DNA of 45,207 bases from RPRI01 sp051233685 (GCF_051233685.1 NZ_JBAMMY010000025.1:1-45207); one strand, 5' to 3'. Positions 1 through 9,086 are shown, numbered from the stretch's first letter. Notes: a model not told the origin generated them from the letters alone. Translations and numbers: made by a program.

Positions 1-71
1 GATTCCCGATAAAAATCACTGCTAAAATGGCAGGTGTTACAAGAAACTTGATTATGATGGTTTTTGTTTTT

Positions 72-132
72 CGATTGTGATCAGGCCCCTTTGAGGGGCC
101 AGCAATCGTAAAGCCTCCGGCTTTGCCGGAGG
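72..132. repeat. Two adjacent intergenic hairpins
   Basis: Two perfect stem-loops lie upstream of the mprF remnant. The first (72-108) has an outer stem CGATTG/CAATCG and an inner stem GGCCCCT/AGGGGCC around a TTG loop (84-100). The second (114-132) pairs CCTCCGGC with GCCGGAGG around TTT. Neither is followed by a T-run on either strand, so they are not clear intrinsic terminators. They could be REP-like or processing signals, or a bidirectional attenuator for genes to the left of the window. Confidence 0.5.
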
Positions 133-167
133 ATGTTTACTGCCAATAATATTGAGAAAGCAAATCA

Positions 168-2481
168 ATGACAACTAAGCGTTTAGCCAGACTGGGACCG
201 TATTTTGGCATACTGCTTTTTGCAGTTGCATTAACGGTACTTCATCATGAGCTGAAAATCTATCATCTTCATGAAATTCTGGAAGCAATACGAAATATCC
301 CTTCACATCGTTTTGGCGTTTCGGTCATTCTAACCCTTGCCAGTTATCTTATAATGACAGGATACGACAAGTTGGCTTTGCTTTATGTCAAGCGCGCGCT
401 TTCTTACGAAAATATTGCCCTTGCCTCTTTTGTGGGATACGCATTCAGTAATAATATCGGGCTTGCCATGCTGGCCGGAGGTTCTGTGCGTTTTCGTCTT
501 TATTCCGCCTGGGATTTATCTGCGCTGGAAATAACCAAGGTGGTTGGTTTTTGTGCCTTAAGTCTCTGGCTTGGTTTTTTTATGCTGGGCGGAATGGTTT
601 TTACAATAGAGCCCATGGTTATCCCGGAGGCTTTCCACCTTACCTTTGGTTCCACCCGATTCTTAGGATTTATCTTCTTTTTTGTTGTTGGAGTATACTT
701 ATGGATGACCTTAATAAGGAAAGGCCCCATAAAATTCAGAGCCTGGGAGCTTTCTTTGCCTTCTCCCAAACTCGTTGTTTCTCAGATCATTATCTCTTCA
801 CTTGATTGGATACTTGCCGGAAGCGTTCTTTATTTTTTATTGCCGAATTTGTCAGACCTGACATTATTCAAATTCTTATGTTACTATTTGCTGGCTCAGT
901 TGGCAGGGATGGCAACTCAGTTGCCCGGTGGAATCGGCGTTTTTGAATCGGTGATGATTTCGCTGCTATCCCCCAAAATTCCGGTCCCTCAGCTTTTTGG
1001 CTCACTCTTAGCCTACAGGGGCATTTATTATATCGGGCCGCTGTTATTGGCTTCCTTAATGCTCGGCGCCAGGGAACTGTTTCAAAAAATAGAAACCATT
1101 AAAAGTGCTGCACAATCGTTTGGCAGCAAGGTTTCTGCCATTGTACCGCCTGTACTTTCCCTGAGCGCTTTTATTGGCGGGGGCATTCTGCTTTTCTCCG
1201 GAACAATACCTGCGGTACACTGGCGCATGCTCTGGCTTAAAGACTTTCTGCCGCTTCCGGTAGTGGAAATAAGTCATTTTCTCGGAAGTCTGGTCGGAAC
1301 AACTTTGCTGCTTTTATCCAGAAGTATTCAGCGCAGAGTCGACGCTGCTTATCATCTCACTGTTTATCTGCTCGGAGCAGGCATCCTTTTTTCCCTGCTC
1401 AAAGGTTTTGATTATGAAGAAGCACTGATTCTGTCGGGCATGCTCCTGGCTTTCATCCCTTGCCGCAGTTATTTTTACCGGAAAGGATCTTTATTCAGCG
1501 ATCGTTTCAGGCCGGGCTGGATAGCAGCCATTATTTTGGTTTTGATGTGTTCCGTCTGGCTGGGTTTTTTTCGTATAAGCATCTGGAATATTCAAATGAT
1601 CTGTGGTGGCAATTTACGCTTCACGGCGATGCCCCGCGTTTTATGAGGGCTCTGGCAGGGGCTTTCGGTGTTACGGCGATTTTTACGGCGGCGAAATTAC
1701 TCAGACCATCACCGCCAAAAAGTATAACTTTTGAGCAGGAAAACCTGGACAATGTTGTTCCTGTTGTTTTTGCTTCTGAGCAAACAAATGCAAATCTTGC
1801 TCTTTTGGGAGACAAAGCATTTCTGTTTAATCAAAAGGCAAACGCATTTATTATGTATGGTGTGGAGGGACGAAGCTGGATTGCAATGGGTGATCCGGTA
1901 GGCCCGAAGGAAGAATGGCCGGAGCTTATCTGGCGGTTTCGTGAAAAGTGTGACATTTATGATGGAAGGACAGTATTTTATGAGATCGGGCGGGAAGAAC
2001 TCCATATTTATCTGGATCTTGGGCTCACACTTATTAAACTGGGTGAAGAAGGCAGAGTCCTTCTTGAAAATTTTTCTTTGGAAGGAAGTTCCGGAAAGGG
2101 ATTGCGCCATACCGTAAACAGATTTGAAAAAGACGGATGTATTTTTGAAATAATACCCAGAGAAAATATTTCTGCCTGTATTCCGGAATTTAAGACTGTT
2201 TCCGATGCATGGCTTGAAAAGAAAAATACGCGTGAAAAAGGCTTCTCATTAGGTTTTTTTGATGAAGACTATTTAAATCGGTTTCCTGCCGGAGTCATAC
2301 GCAAAGAAGGAAAAATCCTAGGTTTTACAAATATTTTCATGGGTGCAGGTATAAAGAAAAATTCAACCCGGTATGGGAGGCGAAATATCTGGCGGCACCG
2401 GGCGGTCTTGCCCTTCCGCTGATTCTGGCAAATATTGTTTCTTTGATATCAAGAGGAATGAAAGGGGTTGTGATTAAATGA
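168..2481 (+). pseudogene. mprF: MprF-type lysyl-phosphatidylglycerol synthase/flippase, broken
   Basis: MprF-type proteins aminoacylate phosphatidylglycerol (C-terminal DUF2156/GNAT-like domain) and flip it across the membrane (N-terminal polytopic domain). The first part (168 to about 1571) encodes the hydrophobic flippase region and the early synthase linker. At a T7 run (1565-1571) the frame shifts: one more T would join the first frame to the second, which carries the expected linker and synthase sequence with WWQFTLHGDAPRF. A second lesion lies near 2347-2352. The frame encoding FTNIFMGAG jumps to the frame encoding YKEKFNPVWE and the family's C-terminal end (PGGLALP, then GMKGVVIK and TGA at 2479-2481), so roughly 90-100 conserved residues are missing (estimate from family knowledge). 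The first lesion could be a homopolymer error; the internal deletion cannot. No strong ribosome-binding site precedes the ATG at 168. Confidence 0.85.
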
Positions 2482-2887
2482 ACCGATAAATATAATCCGG
2501 TAGCGGAAGTGAGGCCGATATCCGGATTGAAACACCGGAAAGAATTAATATAACGGCAAAACAACTTATTATAAAGTTTTGTGATTGATATTTCATTCCA
2601 TCGGTTCCCGGGAAGTTAAGAAAATAACGAAAGATAAGGGAGAATTAGTTGTCAAATTTCTTATGTTCGTACCGGTAAAATATTGCAATAGTAATTTCAG
2701 AAATTCGAAGGAGCATAAAAATTATATTTTCATGCTCCTTATTTTTTTGATTTTTTTTATAATGTTGAGTATATTACTAAAAAGTTATGATTATATGTAA
2801 GTTATTGTTCCATTCGGGGAATTCACCCTCTGTCCGTCAACTTAAGTTAATGGATAACATGCTGTTTAATTCGGGAAAGGAGGTATT
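2482..2887. other. Intergenic region after mprF
   Basis: This gap of about 400 bp holds the terminator at 2708-2748 and no convincing gene. An ATG-less reading frame at 2585-2800 ends in a hydrophobic stretch, but it lacks a ribosome-binding site and spans the terminator hairpin, so it is not called. AAAGGAGG at about 2876-2883 is the ribosome-binding site of the next gene. Confidence 0.6.
2708..2748 (+). terminator. Rho-independent terminator
   Basis: AAGGAGCAT (2708-2716) pairs with ATGCTCCTT (2732-2740), extended by an AAAA/TTTT step, and is followed by ATTTTTTT and a second T-run. It would end transcription from the mprF side. Confidence 0.8.
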
Positions 2888-3697
2888 ATGTCAATAATAA
2901 CTATTTCCAGGGCTTCTTATAGCGGTGGAGAAGAAGTCGCTGAAAAAGTTGCTAAAAAACTGGGATATGACCGTATTTCAAGAGAAATACTACTTGATGC
3001 ATCTGAAATGTTTAATATACCTGAGATAAAGCTTGCAAGGGCAATTAATGATGCGCCCTCTATTCTTGACCGTTTTAACAACGGGAAAGAGACTTATGTT
3101 ACATATATTCAGGCGGCGCTGCTTAAATATCTGCGTGAAGATAACATTGTTTATCATGGTCTTGCGGGACATTTTTTTGTAAAGGATATAAAACATGTGC
3201 TCAAGGTTCGCATAATAGCAGATATGGAAGACAGAGTCAGAACTGAAATCGAAAGGATGAAAATATCTGAGGAAAAGGCGATTAAGGCTATAAAAAAAGA
3301 TGACGAACAGAGAAGGAAATGGAGTCATTTTTTATATGGGATAGACACATGGAATAACAGCTTATATGATTTGATACTTCACATTAAAAATATTACGACA
3401 GAAGATGCGGCGGATATAATCTGCCATGCCGCTTCTCTGGAGCATTTTAAAACAACTCCTGAATCTCAAAAAAGGATTGAAGATATTGCGCTGGCTGCAG
3501 AAGTAAGAGCGGAATTGTTTGATTTATGTCCTTATGTTGAGACTACGGCCAATGATGGCATAGTCAGCGTTACTGCCAGAGTCCATGAATATCAGAGATC
3601 AAACATTTCTCCGGAGTTGATAGCAAAGGCTGAAAGAGTAAATGGGGTTAAGGGGATAAAGATGACCATTTTGCCAATTACCGTATATACCGATTAG
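2888..3697 (+). CDS. Cytidylate kinase-like family protein with C-terminal BON-like domain
   Basis: A protein of 269 aa. The N-terminus (ITISRASYSGG at residues 3-13, then a KLGYDRISREI segment) matches the cytidylate-kinase-like P-loop family (PF13189), a group often found beside stress genes in anaerobic deltaproteobacteria; its true substrate is not established. The last 70 residues (from about 195) read like a BON-type fold: a short repeat-like sequence with alternating hydrophobics ending in GVKGIKMTILPITVYTD. The start at 2888 is supported by AAAGGAGG just upstream. It is followed after 37 bp by a universal stress protein in the same direction, so the two may be co-transcribed. Nucleotide kinase activity itself is unproven. 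Confidence 0.75.
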   Translation: MSIITISRASYSGGEEVAEKVAKKLGYDRISREILLDASEMFNIPEIKLARAINDAPSILDRFNNGKETYVTYIQAALLKYLREDNIVYHGLAGHFFVKDIKHVLKVRIIADMEDRVRTEIERMKISEEKAIKAIKKDDEQRRKWSHFLYGIDTWNNSLYDLILHIKNITTEDAADIICHAASLEHFKTTPESQKRIEDIALAAEVRAELFDLCPYVETTANDGIVSVTARVHEYQRSNISPELIAKAERVNGVKGIKMTILPITVYTD

Positions 3698-3734
3698 ATC
3701 AGGCGGGAATTGTAGTGTGTTTTAAGTGTAATTT

Positions 3735-4564
3735 ATGGGATTGTATAGTAAAATACTGGTAGCGGTTGACGGGTCCGATGCCAGCCTTAATGCTCTGTCT
3801 GAATCTATAAAGCTTTCATACTGGGCGAGAGGTTGTGTTTGTGCGATTTATGTTGCTCCTTCTTATGAAGGAGATTTGAGTTTAACAGGTGTTAAGGATT
3901 TACAAGCACTGTTTAACGAACCCTATGAAATTGCTCTTGCCAAAATAAAAGAGACTGTAGAAAAAACCGATGCATCAATTGAAGCTTTATGCGAAACAGG
4001 GGAACCCTCGGAAAAAATAGCTGAATATGCTGAAACAAAAGATTTTGATCTTATAGTGACAGGGATCAGGAAAAAAAATACTTTAAACAGGATATTTAAT
4101 AAAGGAGTTGCGGAAAAAATAACCGGTGTTGCTTCAAAAGATGTTCTCATAATACCGCAAAACACTTCAATAGGCTGGGATAAAATTCTGATTTCAACTG
4201 GTAGTTTGAAAAATATCAGGATTGCAAAAAAAATAATTGAAATAGCTAAAACTTATGGTGGCAAATCATTGCTATTGGCGGTTTCAGGCGGTAATAATAA
4301 AAGGAACATGGTAAATACAGAAGAAGTTATTAACGGCATAAAACAACTCTCTTCAGGAATTGCAATTGAGACATTTATAAAAAAAGGAGATGCTGCCAAA
4401 GTAATTGCAGATATTGCTTTGGAGCATAATGCCGATTTAATTATTATGGGGGCATCCTTAAAAAAAAGCATAAAATTTTTTTTTTAAATAATACTCTTGA
4501 AAAAATACTTAATTCCTCTTCATGTCCTGTTCTTGTGATAAGCAACGGCCTGTTTACGGACTAG
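3735..4564 (+). pseudogene. Universal stress protein (two UspA domains), frameshifted at a T10 run
   Basis: The protein begins with a UspA-type N-terminus (KILVAVDGSDAS, residues 6-17) and the domain's DFDLIVTG signature, followed by a second UspA-like half (from about residue 150) with ADLIIMGAS. Translation stops at 4485-4487 inside a run of ten T (4476-4485). Adding one T restores the family's C-terminal helix and strand, with NSSSCPVLVIS, down to TAG at 4562-4564. The second domain is therefore truncated by about 25 residues only because of the homopolymer length. It may be an inactivating mutation, a phase-variable or slippage site, or a sequencing error. The nucleotide-binding G-2x-G-9x-G(S/T) motif is not clearly complete. 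Role: cytoplasmic stress protein, function not specific. Confidence 0.75.
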
Positions 4565-4699
4565 TAAAAAGAACCATCTTCCGGTATTCCGGCACAGGCA
4601 ATTAACCGGTAAAATTAATATGCTCTTGATGTCGGCTCTCGCCTTAGGATAATTTGGGGACTTGTTACGAAGTTATCAGATTTTGGTTAGGAGGAATAT

Positions 4700-5329
4700 A
4701 TGGAATTTAAGGATGTAGTAAATAGCAGGCGCGCAGTAAATTTTTTTGATCCTGATAAAACGGTTTCAGATGATTCATTAAGAGAAATGGTAGAGCTTGC
4801 AGCAAAGGCTCCCTCAAGCTTTAATCTTCAACCATGGAGCCTTATGGTGTTGAAAAACTCCTCAGATAAACTGCGTTTAAGAAAGCTTGCCTGGGATCAG
4901 CCCAGGGTGAGTGAGGCTCCGATTATCCTGATAGTACTTGCAGACAGAAACGGATGGAAAGAAGGTCATCCTTTTGTGGAAAAAAATTTTAAAGAGATGG
5001 TTAAAACAGGCAGCATGAAAGATGAGCAACGTCAGTGGTTTCTGGATGCCTGTAAAAATTTATATGGTGCTTCAAAAGAAAAAGCACAGGCATTTGCTTT
5101 GAAAAATACAGGTTTTTTTGCAATGGCTCTTATGCTGGCTGCCAAAAGCCTTGGTATTGATACGCACCCAATGGATGGTTTTGACCATGATGGTGTCATA
5201 AAAGAGTTTAATATTCCTGAAAATTACTGGATTCCGGCTCTTATTGCTGCCGGATATTTTCCAAACGGTAAAACTCTTCTTCCTCCTAAATGGCGCAAGA
5301 CATTTGAAGAAATTGTTGTAAAATTTTAA
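4700..5329 (+). CDS. Nitroreductase family FMN oxidoreductase
   Basis: A protein of 209 aa, the usual length of a single-domain nitroreductase. Family marks are the N-terminal SRRAVNFFDPD (FMN phosphate contacts), AAKAPSSFNLQPWSLMVL (residues about 34-51) and the C-terminal LGIDTHPMDGFD with PENYWIPALIAAGY. These enzymes bind FMN as dimers and reduce nitro-compounds, quinones or similar acceptors with NAD(P)H; the physiological substrate cannot be read from sequence. The ribosome-binding site GGAGGAATAT precedes the ATG. It stands alone, with about 135 bp upstream and about 185 bp downstream free of genes. Confidence 0.88.
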   Translation: MEFKDVVNSRRAVNFFDPDKTVSDDSLREMVELAAKAPSSFNLQPWSLMVLKNSSDKLRLRKLAWDQPRVSEAPIILIVLADRNGWKEGHPFVEKNFKEMVKTGSMKDEQRQWFLDACKNLYGASKEKAQAFALKNTGFFAMALMLAAKSLGIDTHPMDGFDHDGVIKEFNIPENYWIPALIAAGYFPNGKTLLPPKWRKTFEEIVVKF

Positions 5330-5515
5330 ATGACGGATTTATTAAGAAGTTCATGGGTCCGAATTTGCTGCATTTGGCGGGGACCGGGCACTTTCCTGCT
5401 CTTGCAAATAATCGCTTCTTGACATATTGTAAAACTATCTTACTTTAATATAACGGGGCAATAGAATATATGGATTTATTGCAGGAATAACAAACTCATA
5501 CGAAAGGAAAAACAC

Positions 5516-5764
5516 ATGCCTCCGGTAAAGATTTATTCACTCAGCACTTGCAGACATTGTAAAGATGCCAAAAAGTTTCTTAACGATTGCACAGTAAAAT
5601 ATGATTTTATTGATGTGGATCTTTTAAATAGAAAAGAAAGAAACGAAATTCTTGAAGAAATAAAAAAATTCAACCCTGACTGCTCATTTCCAACCATACT
5701 GATCGGCGATAAGGTAATTGCCGGTTTTAAAGAAGCAGAGATCAAGAAGGCTTTGGGGGTATAA
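5516..5764 (+). CDS. Glutaredoxin-like thiol-disulfide protein
   Basis: A protein of 82 aa with a thioredoxin fold. The redox motif C-R-H-C is at Cys12/Cys15, and a conserved cis-Pro segment (SFPTILIGDKVIAGF) is near residues 62-76. The family passes electrons to protein disulfides or glutathione-like thiols in the cytoplasm. AAAGGA lies 8 bp before the ATG. Its TAA stop is directly followed by the ATG of the ferredoxin:thioredoxin reductase-like gene, so the two are translationally adjacent and probably act as a redox pair. Confidence 0.88.
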   Translation: MPPVKIYSLSTCRHCKDAKKFLNDCTVKYDFIDVDLLNRKERNEILEEIKKFNPDCSFPTILIGDKVIAGFKEAEIKKALGV

Positions 5765-6097
5765 ATGGAACCTGAAAACCTATATGAAGTGCTGAAGAAA
5801 GTACAAGAGCCCAAGGGATTTTATTTTGATAATGATAAAGAAGTAACACTTGGTCTGCTTGAGGCTCTTTCTTTTAACAAAGAACGGTATGGATATATGT
5901 CATGCCCTTGCAGGCTTGCATCCGGAAACAGAAAAAATGATGAAGACATAATATGTCCTTGTGTATACAGAATCAAAGATGTGAAAGAATACGGGAGTTG
6001 TTACTGCGGTCTTTATGTTTCAAAAGAATGGAAAGAAGGATCGATTGAGCATGAACATGTTCCTGAAAGAAGACCGGTTTCAAGGATGATATTTTAA
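5765..6097 (+). CDS. Ferredoxin:thioredoxin reductase catalytic-chain-like protein
   Basis: A protein of 110 aa with the complete signature of the FTR beta chain: C47-P-C49, C64-P-C66 and C79-Y-C81. In the known enzyme these ligate one [4Fe-4S] cluster next to a redox-active disulfide and move electrons from ferredoxin to a thioredoxin. The variable alpha chain of plants and cyanobacteria is absent here, as in other anaerobic bacterial FTRs. The start directly abuts the stop of the glutaredoxin-like gene, which suggests that protein is its disulfide partner. It converges with the YkgJ gene with only 2 bp between the stops. Confidence 0.85.
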   Translation: MEPENLYEVLKKVQEPKGFYFDNDKEVTLGLLEALSFNKERYGYMSCPCRLASGNRKNDEDIICPCVYRIKDVKEYGSCYCGLYVSKEWKEGSIEHEHVPERRPVSRMIF

Positions 6098-6099
6098 AT

Positions 6100-6882
6100 T
6101 TATCTTTGCTGGATATTTTTCGTTTTTATTCCCCATAAAAAATATTTAATCCAGGTAAAGCCGAATTTTAGAAGTACTGTGTCATTGATTTTCAGTTTTG
6201 ATAAAAGTTCGTATTTGATCTTGTAGCGCTTTAAAAAACTGCTGTTTATTATGAAGTCCCTGAAACTGTCGATATTATAAGTAGCCATAAAAGCCATTTT
6301 TGCTTTCGATCCTTCAGTGCCTTCGCTTCCCCACGGGTTATTCCTAAAAAGGCTTACAAGTTCTGCCCACAGGGCTGTCATCTGATTATGCGCCGAAGCA
6401 TCCTGATCTTTTGCCCATGATGCAGCTGTCCACTGCTTTTTTTCATGTTGTCCCAGACAAAAATCCGGTGGTTTGAAAAAATAGACGGGTATACTTTCTT
6501 TCTTCTTTGCATCAAAAAAGATGCCCTGTTCAACAGGAAAAGTCCGGCATGTATCGGGTCTGTCAATATAAACCGAACAACCTTGTTCACTTAAAAAAGG
6601 GCAGGTTTTTTCTTGAGTTTCAGACATACGCAAAAGTACTTCAGGAAAAAATCCCGAAGGGCGCATAACAATGTCTGTATACTTATCAAGAAACTCATCT
6701 GAAGAAATTCCAAGCCTTTTTTTAAGCCTTAAGATATCATAGGGGTATAAAAAGAGATTGATATTGCGGCAGCATTTATTAAAGCAGGCTATCTTGCTGT
6801 GGCATTCAAAAGAAAAAACTTCGTTATTTCCTATCATGCCTGTTGAAAGGCTATCAATATTATCCAATTCTGTATATTTCAT
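6100..6882 (-). CDS. YkgJ/UPF0153-type cysteine cluster protein
   Basis: A protein of 260 aa. The N-terminal half holds the Cys-rich pattern of the YkgJ family: FECHSKIACFNKCCRNIN (about residues 25-42), CPFLSEQGCSVYIDRPDTCRTFPVE (about 94-118) and a later FCLGQHEK. The cysteines are thought to bind zinc or an Fe-S cluster; the biochemical role is unknown. It is transcribed alone on the minus strand, with the start at 6882 chosen because no earlier ATG keeps the motif spacing. The C-terminal 80 residues are less conserved and basic. Confidence 0.8.
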   Translation of the reverse strand: MKYTELDNIDSLSTGMIGNNEVFSFECHSKIACFNKCCRNINLFLYPYDILRLKKRLGISSDEFLDKYTDIVMRPSGFFPEVLLRMSETQEKTCPFLSEQGCSVYIDRPDTCRTFPVEQGIFFDAKKKESIPVYFFKPPDFCLGQHEKKQWTAASWAKDQDASAHNQMTALWAELVSLFRNNPWGSEGTEGSKAKMAFMATYNIDSFRDFIINSSFLKRYKIKYELLSKLKINDTVLLKFGFTWIKYFLWGIKTKNIQQR

Positions 6883-7374
6883 ATAAGGTAACGATTATCT
6901 GCCTGCTGCAAATTCATATTGTCAAAAACATTTTATTTCATTAATTACTTTTATTCTTTTTCCTCTTACGTTAGAAGTTGATTTTCACTAAACCATATCT
7001 GGCATTCTTTCGTCAAGGTTTTGATGCCGACATCGATATAAATTTATTGAAACTAAAAATCCATGTCCTTTGAACTGCTCACTGCTCTTTCTTATACTGA
7101 GTTTGCTCCATATTACAGCAATTGTCATAAATCTGTTCCGTTTGGGCATATATATCCATGCCCAATTACAACAAAGCAATCGGGAATATTATTATGACAA
7201 TTACTATATCAGTGCAAAGAGAAAGCAATGAGCCGTTTTAGAAGAAATAAGCTCACAGCATTTGGCATTGCCATGTTTTGTATGGGTTTTGGGCAATTAA
7301 AATATAATATTCCAGAGATAGGCTGGCAATGACTTAACCATGGCAGTTATTATAGATCTGTTCCATGCACATGC
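6883..7374. other. Intergenic region with palindromic repeat
   Basis: About 490 bp without a gene. It contains repeat copy 1 (7120-7202) and, near 7345-7385, a weaker stretch resembling part of that repeat (TAGATCTGTTCC) that runs into the 3' end of the peroxidase gene. Otherwise nothing recognisable. Confidence 0.6.
7120..7202. repeat. Palindromic repeat element, copy 1
   Basis: An 83-bp element bounded by perfect 11-bp inverted ends (AATTGTCATAA ... TTATGACAATT) with an inner stem-loop around TTGGGCATA/TATCCATGCCCAA. It is about 80% identical and in the same orientation to the copy at 8685-8765. The ends of 20 or more bases are nearly the same, while the loop differs. It looks like a MITE- or REP-like dispersed element. 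Confidence 0.75.
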
Positions 7375-8427
7375 CTAATAATCGTCAGTCAGTGTCATCA
7401 GAAATGATACGATATCATCAATTTCCTCATTACTTAGCCCCAGGTTTCCGACTCTGATATCGATATTTCGTCCTACTTCAGGTTTAAATCCGCTGCTGTT
7501 ATTAATAAAGGCGACCATTTCAGGCAAAGTCGGAAAATAGCCGTTATGTGTATAAGGCGGTGTTACAACTATATTTCTGAGCGTTGGCACCTTGAACTTT
7601 CCATCCTGGGCTGTGTCACCCACTATTGGGCCAAGTCCCAGATCAGGATCCACCGGAACCAGAGGGTTAGCCGGGGCTCCGATATTGGCATACTTGTAAT
7701 TAGTAAACAGAGCAGCTTTGGCGCCAAATTCATTAGTTGTCGAATGACATGACGAGCAATTTGTCTCAAACAGTGCAAGTCCTCTTTCTTCCGCAGGAGT
7801 AAACTGATTTCTGGCCACATCATATTTTGAAGAAAATTTTGTTACCTCGGTTGATCGCTCATATGAAGCAACCGCCCGGCCAAAATTATCATAAGCGAGA
7901 TCAACGTTATCAAAGGCGGTTGTCCCGAATACGCGAATAAACAGATTCGCATAAAATGAATTTCTGATAACATCGATAATCGCATCCTTGCTTGGCATGG
8001 CCATTTCAACCGGATTTAACGGAGGTCCCTGCGCCTGTTCCGCCAAAGGATCTCCTAAAACCGAACCTGTTGCCCGGCCGTCCCAGAACATGCCGCCCAC
8101 CCATTCACCACCGAATAAGGATAACAGCGGGCTGTAACCTGCATAGGCGGATGTAGGAGCGTTTCGTCCTCCTTTGCTCACGCCGTCGGCGCCAGTTGAG
8201 ACTACATTATCGTAAGGATTAATGAGATTGGCGCGATCTGCAAATCCTGCAAAAGGGTGGTGGCAGTTCTGGCAGGACTGGGTTCCATTAAATGACAGAT
8301 TTTTATCCTTGTACAAATGCCTGCCAAGTTTTTCCATGTCTGAAAGACCGGCAGGTGGTCCTGCTATTGCCGATGTCACAGCGATAACCCCAACAAAGAT
8401 ACATACTAATACAAGAAAGCGTTTCAT
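7375..8427 (-). CDS. Dihaem cytochrome c peroxidase (MauG/CcpA family)
   Basis: A protein of 350 aa. A Sec-type signal peptide (residues 1-22, ending near A-I-A-G) sends it to the periplasm. Two haem-binding motifs are visible: C52-Q-N-C-H (N-domain, peroxidatic haem side) and C-S-S-C-H near residue 226 (electron-transfer haem). Conserved family blocks follow: LGRHLYKDKNLS, FWDGRATG, VEMAMP and KVPTLRNI, and a late YTHNG. The family reduces H2O2 to water using c-type cytochromes. In a sulfate reducer it would protect the periplasm from oxygen. The ATG at 8427 has GGAGATTT upstream. It stands alone and is bracketed by two copies of a palindromic repeat. Confidence 0.92.
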   Translation of the reverse strand: MKRFLVLVCIFVGVIAVTSAIAGPPAGLSDMEKLGRHLYKDKNLSFNGTQSCQNCHHPFAGFADRANLINPYDNVVSTGADGVSKGGRNAPTSAYAGYSPLLSLFGGEWVGGMFWDGRATGSVLGDPLAEQAQGPPLNPVEMAMPSKDAIIDVIRNSFYANLFIRVFGTTAFDNVDLAYDNFGRAVASYERSTEVTKFSSKYDVARNQFTPAEERGLALFETNCSSCHSTTNEFGAKAALFTNYKYANIGAPANPLVPVDPDLGLGPIVGDTAQDGKFKVPTLRNIVVTPPYTHNGYFPTLPEMVAFINNSSGFKPEVGRNIDIRVGNLGLSNEEIDDIVSFLMTLTDDY

Positions 8428-8468
8428 GGGAAATCTCCTTTGTTCGTTTGTTAAATAATTAATTTATC

Positions 8469-8480
8469 TTAACATGTTAA
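8469..8480. promoter_or_regulatory. Perfect palindrome upstream of peroxidase gene
   Basis: TTAACATGTTAA lies about 42-53 bp before the start of the minus-strand peroxidase gene, in AT-rich DNA. The position suits an operator for a dimeric regulator, but it does not match an FNR or PerR box that I can name. Confidence 0.4.
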
Positions 8481-8684
8481 TTATCATTCCGACCGGGCAT
8501 CACCTCCTCATTAAATTAACGGGTTTATTGAAAAAACTTATGCGTATAAATAGTATACGATGTGAACGAACAAATGGTTACAAGGTATTTTCTGAATTTT
8601 TGGAAGCTAATTTATAAGTGAAAAGATATGACAGATACGATCCGATTTATAAATAATAAGATATGTATTGCAGGTAGTTATAAT

Positions 8685-8765
8685 AATTGTCATAAATCTG
8701 TTCCGATTGGGTATGAGTACGTATGCCCAATTACAATTAAACAATCGGAATATTATTATGACAAA
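8685..8765. repeat. Palindromic repeat element, copy 2
   Basis: An 81-bp element, second copy of the 7120-7202 repeat in the same orientation. The outer ends are AATTGTCATAA and TTATGACAAAT, and an additional inner pairing TTCCGATTG/CAATCGGAA extends the stem. The apical part GGGTATGAGTACGTATGCCC also folds. It lies 258 bp upstream of the peroxidase start, so the two copies flank that gene as direct repeats. Confidence 0.75.
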
Positions 8766-8842
8766 TGGTATATGCAGCACTGCACTATCAAAATTGTGAT
8801 TGTTTTTGTGCTCTTGAGTTGTTGAGATTTAGGAAATATGCT

Positions 8843-8994
8843 GAGAATGTAAGCGAGAAGTAGTCACGAGCCTCAGAAGAGATGCGGTCAACAAGAAAAA
8901 GAACGCGTGAGATCAGGGCAGCCTTGAGCCATCGTTTCATGAGCATGGCGATGGTCAAAGTCTTTGCGGTTCCGGTGGCCATTTCAGGAAGCAT
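8843..8994 (-). pseudogene. Type I restriction enzyme R subunit (HsdR) fragment
   Basis: About 50 residues read as the Walker A region of an HsdR/DEAD-box translocase: EMATGTAKTLTIAML, then ISRVLFLVDRI. The usual M-A-T-G-T-G-K-T has an Ala in place of the second-last Gly. Homology ends at DRI and no other part of an HsdR protein is recognisable nearby, so this is a remnant of a lost restriction-modification system. The bases on either side to 9086 hold nothing else that I can identify. Confidence 0.6.
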
Positions 8995-9086
8995 GTGGCG
9001 ACAATTTTTTCAGCTTGTTTATCCCAAGCGAACTAACGGTTGGATTTAATTTTGGCTTGAATAATATAACAGCTGCAATCGGAACA

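Noticed and set aside
1..60. Minus-strand hydrophobic reading (KFLVTPAILAVIFIG)
   Set aside because: Could be the N-terminus of a membrane protein leaving the window, but no start codon fits in that frame; left uncalled.
84..132. Rho-independent terminators at the left end
   Set aside because: Strong hairpins but no T-run follows on either strand.
2585..2800. Small hydrophobic ORF
   Set aside because: Spans the terminator hairpin at 2708-2748, no ribosome-binding site, no domain.
1460..4564. Programmed ribosomal frameshifting at the T-runs of mprF and usp
   Set aside because: No downstream pseudoknot or Shine-Dalgarno stimulator seen, and mprF also carries a deletion; plain frameshift or sequencing error is simpler.
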